This document shows positions 17,742 to 25,063 of a stretch of 64,000 bases of DNA, in pieces (position 1 is the stretch's first letter; each line of letters opens with the position of its first letter). Source of the stretch: Paenibacillus sp. BSR1-1 (GTDB taxonomy: Bacteria; Bacillota; Bacilli; Bacillales; Cytobacillaceae); NCBI RefSeq assembly GCF_030403775.1, contig NZ_JAQMWQ010000029.1, forward strand, positions 1-64,000, read 5' to 3'. Under the pieces are notes generated by a model. That model was not told the origin of the DNA. It saw only the letters and a list, made by a program, of their open reading frames with translations, and made no database searches. The position numbers and the translations under genes are program-made.

Positions 17742-17865
17742 AGAAAAGCGGAAGCGCCTTGCCCAGGGGCGACAAGCATAAGACGAGCCGGCGGGAAGGT
17801 TGTTTTTTAACCTTCTCGACGGATTGGCTTATGACCTCGAGCCCCTAGGCGCTGTAGCTAGACAG
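17742..17865 (-). repeat. Imperfect-palindrome intergenic repeat, copy B
   Basis: About 124 bases between nusG and rplK, the reverse complement of the element before gltX with only scattered substitutions. The centre is GGAAGGTT...AACCTTC. It lies just after the nusG stop and 40 bases before the rplK promoter, and would fold into a long hairpin in RNA. Confidence 0.8.
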
Positions 17866-17907
17866 TAACCGAGGTTAAAAGAAAATTAAAGTTTAATGTA
17901 AAAAAAC

Positions 17908-17936
17908 TTGAAATCATTTTTAAAAAATGTTAATAT
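17908..17936 (+). promoter_or_regulatory. Extended sigma-A promoter of rplK-rplA
   Basis: TTGAAA (17908-17913), 17-base spacer, TAATAT (17931-17936), with TG one base upstream of the -10. Confidence 0.75.
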
Positions 17937-17942
17937 TTCATA

Positions 17943-18066
17943 GGTCAGTATGTCTCCGAATTGGAGACAAGACTTTTGTCAAGTTCTTTGTATTTATATA
18001 AAGACTAATTGCCTGAGTGGGAGGGTCCCTAAGGTACCCAATTACCACATCACGGACTTTAAGGAG
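17943..18066 (+). promoter_or_regulatory. L11-L1 operon leader with a likely L1-binding site
   Basis: A hairpin TGTCTCC-GAATT-GGAGACA (17951-17969) is followed at 18017-18048 by GTGG-GA-GGGT closed by ACCC-AATTA-CCAC. Two short stems around an asymmetric internal loop are the hallmark of ribosomal protein L1 sites on rRNA and mRNA. L1, encoded second in this operon, would repress translation here. This is inferred from the drawn structure and known L1 autoregulation. Confidence 0.6.
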
Positions 18067-18075
18067 GTGTGTCTC

Positions 18076-18501
18076 GTGGCTAAAAAAGTAATTAAAGTTG
18101 TTAAATTACAAATCCCTGCTGGTAAAGCAAACCCTGCACCACCAGTTGGTCCTGCACTAGGTCAAGCCGGTGTTAACATCATGGGATTCTGTAAGGAATT
18201 TAACGCTCGTACAGCAGATCAAGCTGGATTGATCATTCCTGTTGAAATCACGGTATTTGAAGACCGTTCATTTACATTTATTACGAAAACTCCTCCTGCT
18301 GCCGTTCTTTTGAAAGTAGCAGCTGGAATTCAGTCTGGTTCAGGCCAGCCTAACCGTAATAAAGTAGCAACAGTAAAGCGTGGTACAGTACGCGAGATTG
18401 CGGAACAAAAAATGCCTGACCTAAACGCAGCTAGCGTTGAAGCAGCAATGCGCATGGTTGAAGGTACTGCACGCAGCATGGGTATCGTAATCGAAGACTA
18501 A
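18076..18501 (+). CDS. rplK: 50S ribosomal protein L11
   Basis: 141 residues from a GTG start (VAKKVIKVVKLQIPAG), with AAGGAGGTG upstream. L11 forms the GTPase-associated centre with L10/L12 and 23S rRNA and is needed for the RelA stringent response. Longer in-frame readings run back through the leader and are rejected. Confidence 0.97.
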   Translation: MAKKVIKVVKLQIPAGKANPAPPVGPALGQAGVNIMGFCKEFNARTADQAGLIIPVEITVFEDRSFTFITKTPPAAVLLKVAAGIQSGSGQPNRNKVATVKRGTVREIAEQKMPDLNAASVEAAMRMVEGTARSMGIVIED

Positions 18502-18529
18502 TCCATGTAAAACTGGTTGTTTGTAATGA

Positions 18530-18564
18530 GGGTTGCGGAGTTTTAAACTACTGCAACCTTTTTC
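18530..18564 (+). terminator. Terminator-like hairpin between rplK and rplA
   Basis: GGTTGC, then AGTTT, pair with AAACT and GCAACC, followed by five T. It lies within what is usually one operon, so partial termination or an mRNA-end function is likely. Confidence 0.65.
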
Positions 18565-18610
18565 GTGGGAGTTATAAAACGTTAAAACCACAATTTAGGA
18601 GGAAATAAAA

Positions 18611-19309
18611 ATGGCTAAAAAAGGTAAAAAGTACCTAGAAGCTGTAAAGCTTGTAGATCGTACAAAGGCTTACCCAATTGCAGAAGCAATTGAACTTGCT
18701 AAGCAAACAAACTTTGTGAAATTCGATGCATCTCTAGAAGTTGCATTCCGCTTAGGTGTTGACCCTAAGAAAGCTGACCAGCAAATCCGTGGAGCTGTTG
18801 TGCTTCCAAACGGAACTGGTAAAACTCAACGCGTATTAGTATTCGCGAAGGGTGAAAAAGTGAAAGAAGCTGAAGCAGCTGGTGCTGATTATGTAGGCGA
18901 TGCTGAATACATCAACAAAATCCAACAAGGTTGGTTTGATTTTGATGTAATCGTTGCAACTCCTGACATGATGGGTGAAGTTGGTAAGCTTGGTCGTGTA
19001 TTAGGACCTAAAGGCTTAATGCCAAACCCTAAAACAGGAACAGTTACATTTGATGTAACACGTGCTATCAATGAAATCAAAGCAGGTAAAGTAGAATACC
19101 GTGTTGACAAAGCTGGTAATATCCATGTGCCAATCGGTAAAGCTTCTTTCGAAAACGAAAAGCTTGTAGAAAACTTTACAACTGTATTTGAAACAATGTT
19201 AAAAGTTAAACCATCTGCTGCAAAAGGTACTTACATGAAGAATGTAACAGTTACTTCAACAATGGGACCTGGCGTGAAAGTAGATCCTTCTACAGTAGCA
19301 GCTAAATAA
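18611..19309 (+). CDS. rplA: 50S ribosomal protein L1
   Basis: 232 residues, full length. Contains the conserved GRVLGPKGLMPNPKTGTV segment that contacts 23S rRNA helix 76-78 in the mobile L1 stalk. It is probably the autoregulator of the rplK-rplA mRNA. AGGAGGAAATAAAA precedes the ATG. Confidence 0.98.
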   Translation: MAKKGKKYLEAVKLVDRTKAYPIAEAIELAKQTNFVKFDASLEVAFRLGVDPKKADQQIRGAVVLPNGTGKTQRVLVFAKGEKVKEAEAAGADYVGDAEYINKIQQGWFDFDVIVATPDMMGEVGKLGRVLGPKGLMPNPKTGTVTFDVTRAINEIKAGKVEYRVDKAGNIHVPIGKASFENEKLVENFTTVFETMLKVKPSAAKGTYMKNVTVTSTMGPGVKVDPSTVAAK

Positions 19310-19318
19310 TTTTACCAA

Positions 19319-19347
19319 TTGACAAATACAACAGCATCTTATACAAT
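19319..19347 (+). promoter_or_regulatory. Sigma-A promoter of rplJ-rplL
   Basis: TTGACA (19319-19324) and TACAAT (19342-19347), exactly 17 bases apart, begin ten bases after the rplA stop. Confidence 0.88.
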
Positions 19348-19377
19348 ATATTTTGTTGTTTAATATTATAAACATTT

Positions 19378-19505
19378 GTACTGTAGACAGCAGGTGCCGT
19401 GAGGCTTAATGTCCTGCCGAGGTAGAGCGAATAAATTAACTGAGTCGTTCAGTTGTTATATGCTGCCTCCATGTCTTAGATTGATATGGAGGCTTTTACT
19501 TGCCT
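19378..19505 (+). ncRNA. L10 leader (ribosomal protein L10 autoregulatory leader)
   Basis: The stretch AGCAGGTGCCGTGAGGCTTA followed by GTCCTGCCGAGGT is the conserved L10-(L12)4 binding fold of Firmicute L10 leaders. It ends with GCCTCCAT...ATGGAGGC and a T-rich tail (19467-19500), a terminator. Excess L10-L12 complex is expected to cause early termination before rplJ. Confidence 0.85.
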
Positions 19506-19540
19506 GGTATAAATGTAGACATTCTACAGGAGGTGTAAAG

Positions 19541-20041
19541 ATGAGCAGTGCAATCGAAGCAAAAAAACATGTTGTTGAAGAAATCACCGATAAATTAAAA
19601 AGCAGCGTATCAACAATCGTTGTTGATTACCGCGGACTAAAAGTTGCTGAAGTAACTGAACTTCGTAAACAACTTCGTGAAGCCGGTATTGAGTTCAAAG
19701 TTTACAAAAACACTATGACTCGCCGTGCTGCAGAAGCTGCTGAGCTTACTGGCTTAAATGATGCATTAACAGGTCCAAACGCAATCGCGTTCAGTACTGA
19801 AGATGTAGTTGCTCCAGCGAAGATCCTTAACGATTTCGCGAAAAAGCATGAAGCACTTGAAATCAAAGCAGGTGTAATCGAAGGTAATGTTGCAACAGTT
19901 GAAGAGGTTAAAGCTCTTGCTGAACTTCCTTCACGCGAAGGCTTGCTATCTATGCTACTCAGCGTACTACAAGCTCCAATCCGCAATCTTGCTCTTGCTG
20001 CAAAAGCTGTGGCAGAACAAAAAGAAGAACAAGGCGCGTAA
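19541..20041 (+). CDS. rplJ: 50S ribosomal protein L10
   Basis: 166 residues from ATG 19541, preceded by AGGAGGTG; a longer frame through the leader is rejected. The N-terminal domain binds 23S rRNA and the C-terminal helix binds L7/L12 dimers to make the stalk. Regulated by its own leader. Confidence 0.97.
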   Translation: MSSAIEAKKHVVEEITDKLKSSVSTIVVDYRGLKVAEVTELRKQLREAGIEFKVYKNTMTRRAAEAAELTGLNDALTGPNAIAFSTEDVVAPAKILNDFAKKHEALEIKAGVIEGNVATVEEVKALAELPSREGLLSMLLSVLQAPIRNLALAAKAVAEQKEEQGA

Positions 20042-20098
20042 GTTAATCTCTATCGCAATTTAAAAATAGTAAACGAAAACTAAGGAGGAAATATTATC

Positions 20099-20461
20099 AT
20101 GACTAAAGAACAAATCATTGAAGCAGTTAAAAATATGACTGTTTTAGAACTTAACGACCTAGTAAAAGCAATCGAAGAAGAATTCGGCGTAACTGCTGCT
20201 GCTCCTGTAGCAATGGTAGGCGGAGCTGGTGCGGCTGCTGTTGAAGAAAAAACAGAATTCGACGTAATCCTAGCTGGCGCTGGAGATCAAAAAATCAAGG
20301 TTATCAAAGTTGTTCGTGAAATCACTGGTCTTGGACTTAAAGAAGCAAAAGACCTTGTTGACAACACTCCAAAGCCAATCAAAGAAGGCGTTTCTAAAGA
20401 AGATGCTGAAGCAATCAAAGCTAAGCTTGATGAAGTTGGAGCTAACGTTGAAGTTAAGTAA
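20099..20461 (+). CDS. rplL: 50S ribosomal protein L7/L12
   Basis: 120 residues. N-terminal dimer domain, an alanine/glycine-rich hinge (APVAMVGGAGAAA) and the C-terminal domain that recruits EF-Tu and EF-G (KIKVIKVVREITGLGLKEAK). Overlap with other frames is coincidental. Confidence 0.98.
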   Translation: MTKEQIIEAVKNMTVLELNDLVKAIEEEFGVTAAAPVAMVGGAGAAAVEEKTEFDVILAGAGDQKIKVIKVVREITGLGLKEAKDLVDNTPKPIKEGVSKEDAEAIKAKLDEVGANVEVK

Positions 20462-20473
20462 TTTTGATATAAG

Positions 20474-20502
20474 AAAGCTCGCTGCATAAGCGGGCTTTTT
20501 TC
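20474..20502 (+). terminator. Terminator after rplL
   Basis: AAGCTCGCT and AGCGGGCTT pair around GCATA and end in TTTTTT. Confidence 0.85.
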
Positions 20503-20549
20503 TACTTCCTCAATTTTCTACAATATATACTCCCCTGGAGGTGAGTCTA

Positions 20550-21149
20550 TTGTCAGAACACTACTATTCTCGAACCCAAAAGGTTGAAAGTGATCCGAAA
20601 TATTGGGATTTCAGCTTAAGAAACCATAACTTTCGTTTTAAAACGGATAATGGAGTTTTTTCAAAAAGAGAAGTAGATTTTGGCTCACGGTTATTAATTG
20701 AATCTTTTGAAATGCCAGCTGTAGAAGGGTTTGTACTGGATGTTGGCTGTGGTTATGGACCGATTGGATTGTCTTTAGCGAAAACCTATCAAGACCGACT
20801 TGTACATATGGTTGATGTAAATGAACGGGCGCTTGAATTAGCTAAAGAAAATGCGTCACTTAACCGTATTGACAATGTGAACATTTATGAAAGTGACCGG
20901 CTGAAAAATGTGAAGGAGAATTCCTTCGCAGCTATTCTTACAAATCCGCCGATTAGAGCTGGAAAAAAGACGGTGCATGATATTTTTGAACAAAGCTATG
21001 AACATCTTGTTACACAGGGAGAGCTGTGGATAGTCATTCAAAAGAAGCAAGGTGCACCATCCGCCCTTGAAAAATTAAAAACTTTATTTTCCCATGTAGA
21101 AACTATTGACAAATCGAAAGGTTATTTTATCATTAAAGCGGTAAAATAG
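20550..21149 (+). CDS. RsmC-like class I SAM-dependent methyltransferase (YbxB family)
   Basis: 199 residues from TTG 20550 (MSEHYYS), eight bases after GGAGG; an in-frame GTG upstream overlaps that site. SAM-binding motif LDVGCGYGPIG and the catalytic NPPIRAGK are typical of RsmC/RlmG-type rRNA guanine N2-methyltransferases, but these Bacillus proteins are half the length of E. coli RsmC. The exact target base is not settled for me. It is always found between rplL and rpoB in Bacillus. Confidence 0.88.
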   Translation: MSEHYYSRTQKVESDPKYWDFSLRNHNFRFKTDNGVFSKREVDFGSRLLIESFEMPAVEGFVLDVGCGYGPIGLSLAKTYQDRLVHMVDVNERALELAKENASLNRIDNVNIYESDRLKNVKENSFAAILTNPPIRAGKKTVHDIFEQSYEHLVTQGELWIVIQKKQGAPSALEKLKTLFSHVETIDKSKGYFIIKAVK

Positions 21150-21178
21150 TTGACTCGGAATTGTCGTTGTGTTAGCAT
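21150..21178 (+). promoter_or_regulatory. Candidate promoter of rpoB-rpoC
   Basis: TTGACT (21150-21155) and TAGCAT (21173-21178), 17 bases apart, start right after the methyltransferase stop codon. Confidence 0.55.
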
Positions 21179-21293
21179 TATAAAATGCCATCATAATATT
21201 TACCGAATTATTCCTAAAAATACTTATTTTTTTAGTATAAAATTGGAGTAAGAAGGAAATGATGACAAAATAATAGTCAAAATGTGAAAATGT

Positions 21294-21359
21294 GGTTTTT
21301 GAGGAAAAAACCCTTTTTCTTTTTGTCTTATAGAAAGACCTACAGTTTTTTCTATAAGA
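21294..21359 (+). promoter_or_regulatory. rpoB leader with two hairpins, one terminator-like
   Basis: Hairpin 1 is GGTTTTT-GAGG-AAAAAACC (21294-21312) followed by CTTTTTCTTTTT. Hairpin 2 is TCTTATAGAAA (21326-21336) with TTTCTATAAGA (21349-21359), 11 perfect pairs. They sit 48-110 bases before the rpoB start and could set read-through into rpoBC. Function is inferred. Confidence 0.55.
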
Positions 21360-21406
21360 TGTAATAGATTATTTTTAAATAACGCTTGATTTGAGGGGTG
21401 AATCAG

Positions 21407-24400
21407 TTGACAGGTCAACTAGTTCAGTATGGACGACACCGCCAACGAAGAAGTTACGCGCGAATCAGTGAAGTTTTAGAATTACCAAATCTAATCGAAA
21501 TCCAAACCTCTTCCTATCAATGGTTTCTTGATGAGGGGTTACGTGAAATGTTCCAGGATATTTCACCGATTGAAGACTTTACTGGTAACCTATCACTAGA
21601 ATTTATTGATTACAGTCTTGGCGATCCAAAGTATTCTGTTGAAGAGTCTAAAGAACGGGACGTTACATATTCAGCTCCATTGCGTGTGAAAGTACGTCTT
21701 GTAAACAAAGAAACAGGCGAAGTAAAAGATCAGGATGTCTTCATGGGTGATTTCCCGCTCATGACTGAAACAGGCACATTTGTTATCAATGGTGCAGAAC
21801 GCGTTATTGTATCACAATTAGTGCGCTCACCGAGTGTCTATTTCAGCGGCAAGCTTGATAAAAACGGAAAAAAAGGATTTACAGCAACTGTAATTCCGAA
21901 CCGCGGCGCTTGGCTGGAATATGAAACAGATGCCAAAGATGTCGTATATGTCAGAATAGATCGTACTCGGAAACTGCCCGTTACGGTTCTTTTGCGTGCC
22001 CTTGGGTTCGGCTCTGACCAGGAAATCATTGAATTGATTGGTGACAACGAATATATTCGTAATACGCTTGAAAAGGACAACACGGAAGGTGTAGACAAAG
22101 CGTTACTAGAAATCTATGAACGCCTTCGTCCGGGTGAACCGCCTACCGTCGATAACGCAAAAAGCTTATTAGTTTCCCGTTTCTTCGATCCGAAGCGCTA
22201 TGACCTTGCAAATGTTGGTCGTTACAAAATTAATAAGAAGCTTCACATTAAAAATCGTTTATTCAATCAACGTTTAGCAGAATCACTTGCTGATCCTGAG
22301 ACAGGCGAAATCATTGCTGAAAAAGGGTTAGTACTTGATAGAAGGAACCTTGATAGGATTTTACCGGCTCTTGAAAAACATATTAATTTCAAGAACTTTA
22401 ATCCTGTTGGCGGCGTAGTGGAAGAAGAAATCACCCTTCAGGGCATTAAAATTTACGCGCCTGGGGATGAAAACGAAAAAGTTATTAATGTACTCGGCAA
22501 CGCCTATGTGGCAGAACCAATTAAAAATATTACTCCTGCAGATATCATTGCATCAATCAGCTATTTCTTTAACCTGCTGCATGGTGTAGGTGATACAGAT
22601 GATATCGACCACTTAGGTAACAGACGTCTTCGTTCTGTTGGAGAGCTATTGCAAAATCAATTCCGTATCGGTTTATCCCGTATGGAGCGTGTAGTTCGTG
22701 AAAGAATGTCAATTCAAGACACGGCAACGATTACTCCGCAGCAGTTAATTAATATTCGTCCAGTAATTGCGTCAATTAAAGAATTCTTCGGAAGCTCACA
22801 ATTATCGCAGTTCATGGATCAAACGAATCCGTTAGCTGAATTAACACATAAAAGACGTCTATCAGCATTAGGACCAGGTGGATTAACACGTGAACGTGCT
22901 GGCTTTGAAGTACGTGACGTTCACTATTCTCACTATGGCCGGATGTGTCCGATTGAAACACCGGAAGGTCCGAACATTGGGTTAATCAACTCCTTATCAT
23001 CTTATGCGAAGGTAAATCGTTTCGGATTTATTGAAACACCATATCGCAGAGTTGATCCGGATACTGGAAAAGTAACAAGCAGGATCGATTACTTAACAGC
23101 AGACGAAGAAGATAACTATGTTACGGCACAGGCGAACTCTCGTCTTGGAGATGATGGATCATTCCTGGATGAAGATATCGTAGCTCGTTTCCGTGGTGAA
23201 AACACTGTAGTTAAACGTGAACGTATTGACTATATGGATGTATCACCAAAACAGGTTGTTTCTGCGGCGACTGCGTGTATTCCGTTCCTTGAAAACGATG
23301 ACTCGAACCGTGCCTTAATGGGTGCGAACATGCAGCGTCAAGCAGTGCCGTTAATGCAGCCAGAAGCACCAAGGGTAGGAACAGGTATGGAATATGTATC
23401 TGGTAAAGACTCCGGTGCAGCTGTTATTTGTAAGCACGAAGGTATTGTTGAGCACGTAGAAGCGCGCGAAGTATGGGTTCGTCGTATTAAAGAGGTAGAC
23501 GGACAAGAAGTAAAAGGCGATCTTGATAAATATCGCATGTTAAAGTTCATTCGTTCCAACCAAGGAACTTGCTATAACCAACGCCCAATTGTGGCTGTTG
23601 GTAACCGTGTAACAAAGGGTGAAATTCTCGCTGACGGTCCATCCATGGAGCTAGGTGAGTTAGCGCTTGGACGTAACGTTCTCGTTGCCTTTATGACATG
23701 GGATGGTTACAACTACGAAGACGCGATTATCATGAGTCAGCGTCTAGTAAAAGAAGATGTATATACATCGATCCACATCGAAGAATATGAATCAGAATCT
23801 CGCGATACGAAACTAGGACCAGAAGAAATTACCCGTGATATTCCAAACGTAGGGGAAGATGCCCTTCGCAACTTGGATGAGCGCGGTATTATCCGCACTG
23901 GTGCTGAGGTAAAAGATGGAGACCTGCTTGTTGGTAAAGTAACGCCTAAGGGTGTAACGGAGCTGACTGCAGAAGAGCGTCTGCTCCATGCAATCTTTGG
24001 TGAAAAGGCCCGTGAAGTTCGTGATACATCACTTCGCGTTCCACATGGCGGCGGCGGTATTGTTCTTGATGTTAAAGTCTTTAATCGTGAAGACGGTGAT
24101 GAACTGCCACCAGGCGTGAATCAGCTTGTCCGCGTATATATCGTTCAGAAACGTAAGATCTCTGAAGGAGATAAAATGGCGGGACGCCACGGTAACAAAG
24201 GGGTTATCTCAAGAATTTTACCAGAGGAAGATATGCCATACCTTCCAGACGGTACACCAGTTGATATCATGTTAAACCCATTAGGGGTACCATCTCGTAT
24301 GAACATCGGACAGGTGCTTGAGCTCCATCTTGGAATGGCTGCACGCTACCTAGGTATTCATGTTGCATCACCTGTATTTGACGGAGCCCGTGAAGAAGAT

Positions 24401-24967
24401 GTTTGGGGCACAATTGAAGAAGCAGGCATGGCGCGGGATGCGAAAACCGTTCTGTATGATGGACGTTCTGGTGAACCATTTGATAACCGTGTTTCTGTTG
24501 GGGTTATGTATATGATTAAGCTGGCACACATGGTTGATGATAAATTACATGCTCGTTCAACAGGTCCTTACTCACTTGTTACGCAGCAGCCACTTGGCGG
24601 TAAAGCGCAATTTGGCGGTCAGCGTTTCGGTGAGATGGAGGTTTGGGCACTTGAAGCATACGGTGCTGCATACACACTACAAGAAATTCTTACTGTTAAA
24701 TCAGATGACGTCGTTGGCCGTGTGAAAACATATGAAGCCATCGTAAAAGGTGAAAATGTTCCAGAACCAGGCGTCCCTGAGTCATTCAAAGTATTAATTA
24801 AAGAGCTTCAGAGTCTTGGTATGGATGTTAAGATCCTATCCGGTGATGAAAAAGAAATAGAAATGCGCGATACGGAAGATGACGAAGACTTACAGCAAGT
24901 CGACACGTTAAACATTGTTCCTGATGCACAAAGCTTTGAATCTGAAAAGGTTGGTTCAAAAGAATAG
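21407..24967 (+). CDS. rpoB: RNA polymerase beta subunit
   Basis: 1186 residues from TTG 21407 (TTG ACA GGT CAA), the start used in Bacillus, with GAGGGG upstream. The rifampicin region reads GSSQLSQFMDQTNPLAELTHKRR in two parts and shows the common sensitive-type residues. The C-terminal acidic tail is a little shorter than in B. subtilis. Forms the catalytic core with RpoC and RpoA. Confidence 0.98.
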   Translation: MTGQLVQYGRHRQRRSYARISEVLELPNLIEIQTSSYQWFLDEGLREMFQDISPIEDFTGNLSLEFIDYSLGDPKYSVEESKERDVTYSAPLRVKVRLVNKETGEVKDQDVFMGDFPLMTETGTFVINGAERVIVSQLVRSPSVYFSGKLDKNGKKGFTATVIPNRGAWLEYETDAKDVVYVRIDRTRKLPVTVLLRALGFGSDQEIIELIGDNEYIRNTLEKDNTEGVDKALLEIYERLRPGEPPTVDNAKSLLVSRFFDPKRYDLANVGRYKINKKLHIKNRLFNQRLAESLADPETGEIIAEKGLVLDRRNLDRILPALEKHINFKNFNPVGGVVEEEITLQGIKIYAPGDENEKVINVLGNAYVAEPIKNITPADIIASISYFFNLLHGVGDTDDIDHLGNRRLRSVGELLQNQFRIGLSRMERVVRERMSIQDTATITPQQLINIRPVIASIKEFFGSSQLSQFMDQTNPLAELTHKRRLSALGPGGLTRERAGFEVRDVHYSHYGRMCPIETPEGPNIGLINSLSSYAKVNRFGFIETPYRRVDPDTGKVTSRIDYLTADEEDNYVTAQANSRLGDDGSFLDEDIVARFRGENTVVKRERIDYMDVSPKQVVSAATACIPFLENDDSNRALMGANMQRQAVPLMQPEAPRVGTGMEYVSGKDSGAAVICKHEGIVEHVEAREVWVRRIKEVDGQEVKGDLDKYRMLKFIRSNQGTCYNQRPIVAVGNRVTKGEILADGPSMELGELALGRNVLVAFMTWDGYNYEDAIIMSQRLVKEDVYTSIHIEEYESESRDTKLGPEEITRDIPNVGEDALRNLDERGIIRTGAEVKDGDLLVGKVTPKGVTELTAEERLLHAIFGEKAREVRDTSLRVPHGGGGIVLDVKVFNREDGDELPPGVNQLVRVYIVQKRKISEGDKMAGRHGNKGVISRILPEEDMPYLPDGTPVDIMLNPLGVPSRMNIGQVLELHLGMAARYLGIHVASPVFDGAREEDVWGTIEEAGMARDAKTVLYDGRSGEPFDNRVSVGVMYMIKLAHMVDDKLHARSTGPYSLVTQQPLGGKAQFGGQRFGEMEVWALEAYGAAYTLQEILTVKSDDVVGRVKTYEAIVKGENVPEPGVPESFKVLIKELQSLGMDVKILSGDEKEIEMRDTEDDEDLQQVDTLNIVPDAQSFESEKVGSKE

Positions 24968-24975
24968 ATTTATAC

Positions 24976-25019
24976 GTTAAAAGCGCACAACCAATGTGTG
25001 TGCGCTTTTAACCTTTTTT
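24976..25019 (+). terminator. Strong terminator-like hairpin between rpoB and rpoC
   Basis: GTTAAAAGCGCACA (24976-24989) pairs perfectly with TGTGCGCTTTTAAC (24999-25012), 14 pairs around a nine-base loop, then C and six T. As drawn it is as good as any terminator in the window, although rpoC has no evident promoter of its own in the gap. Confidence 0.75.
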
Positions 25020-25063
25020 CGCACTAAGGGTAAAACCTGGAGAACGAAAGGGAGGTAGGCCCC

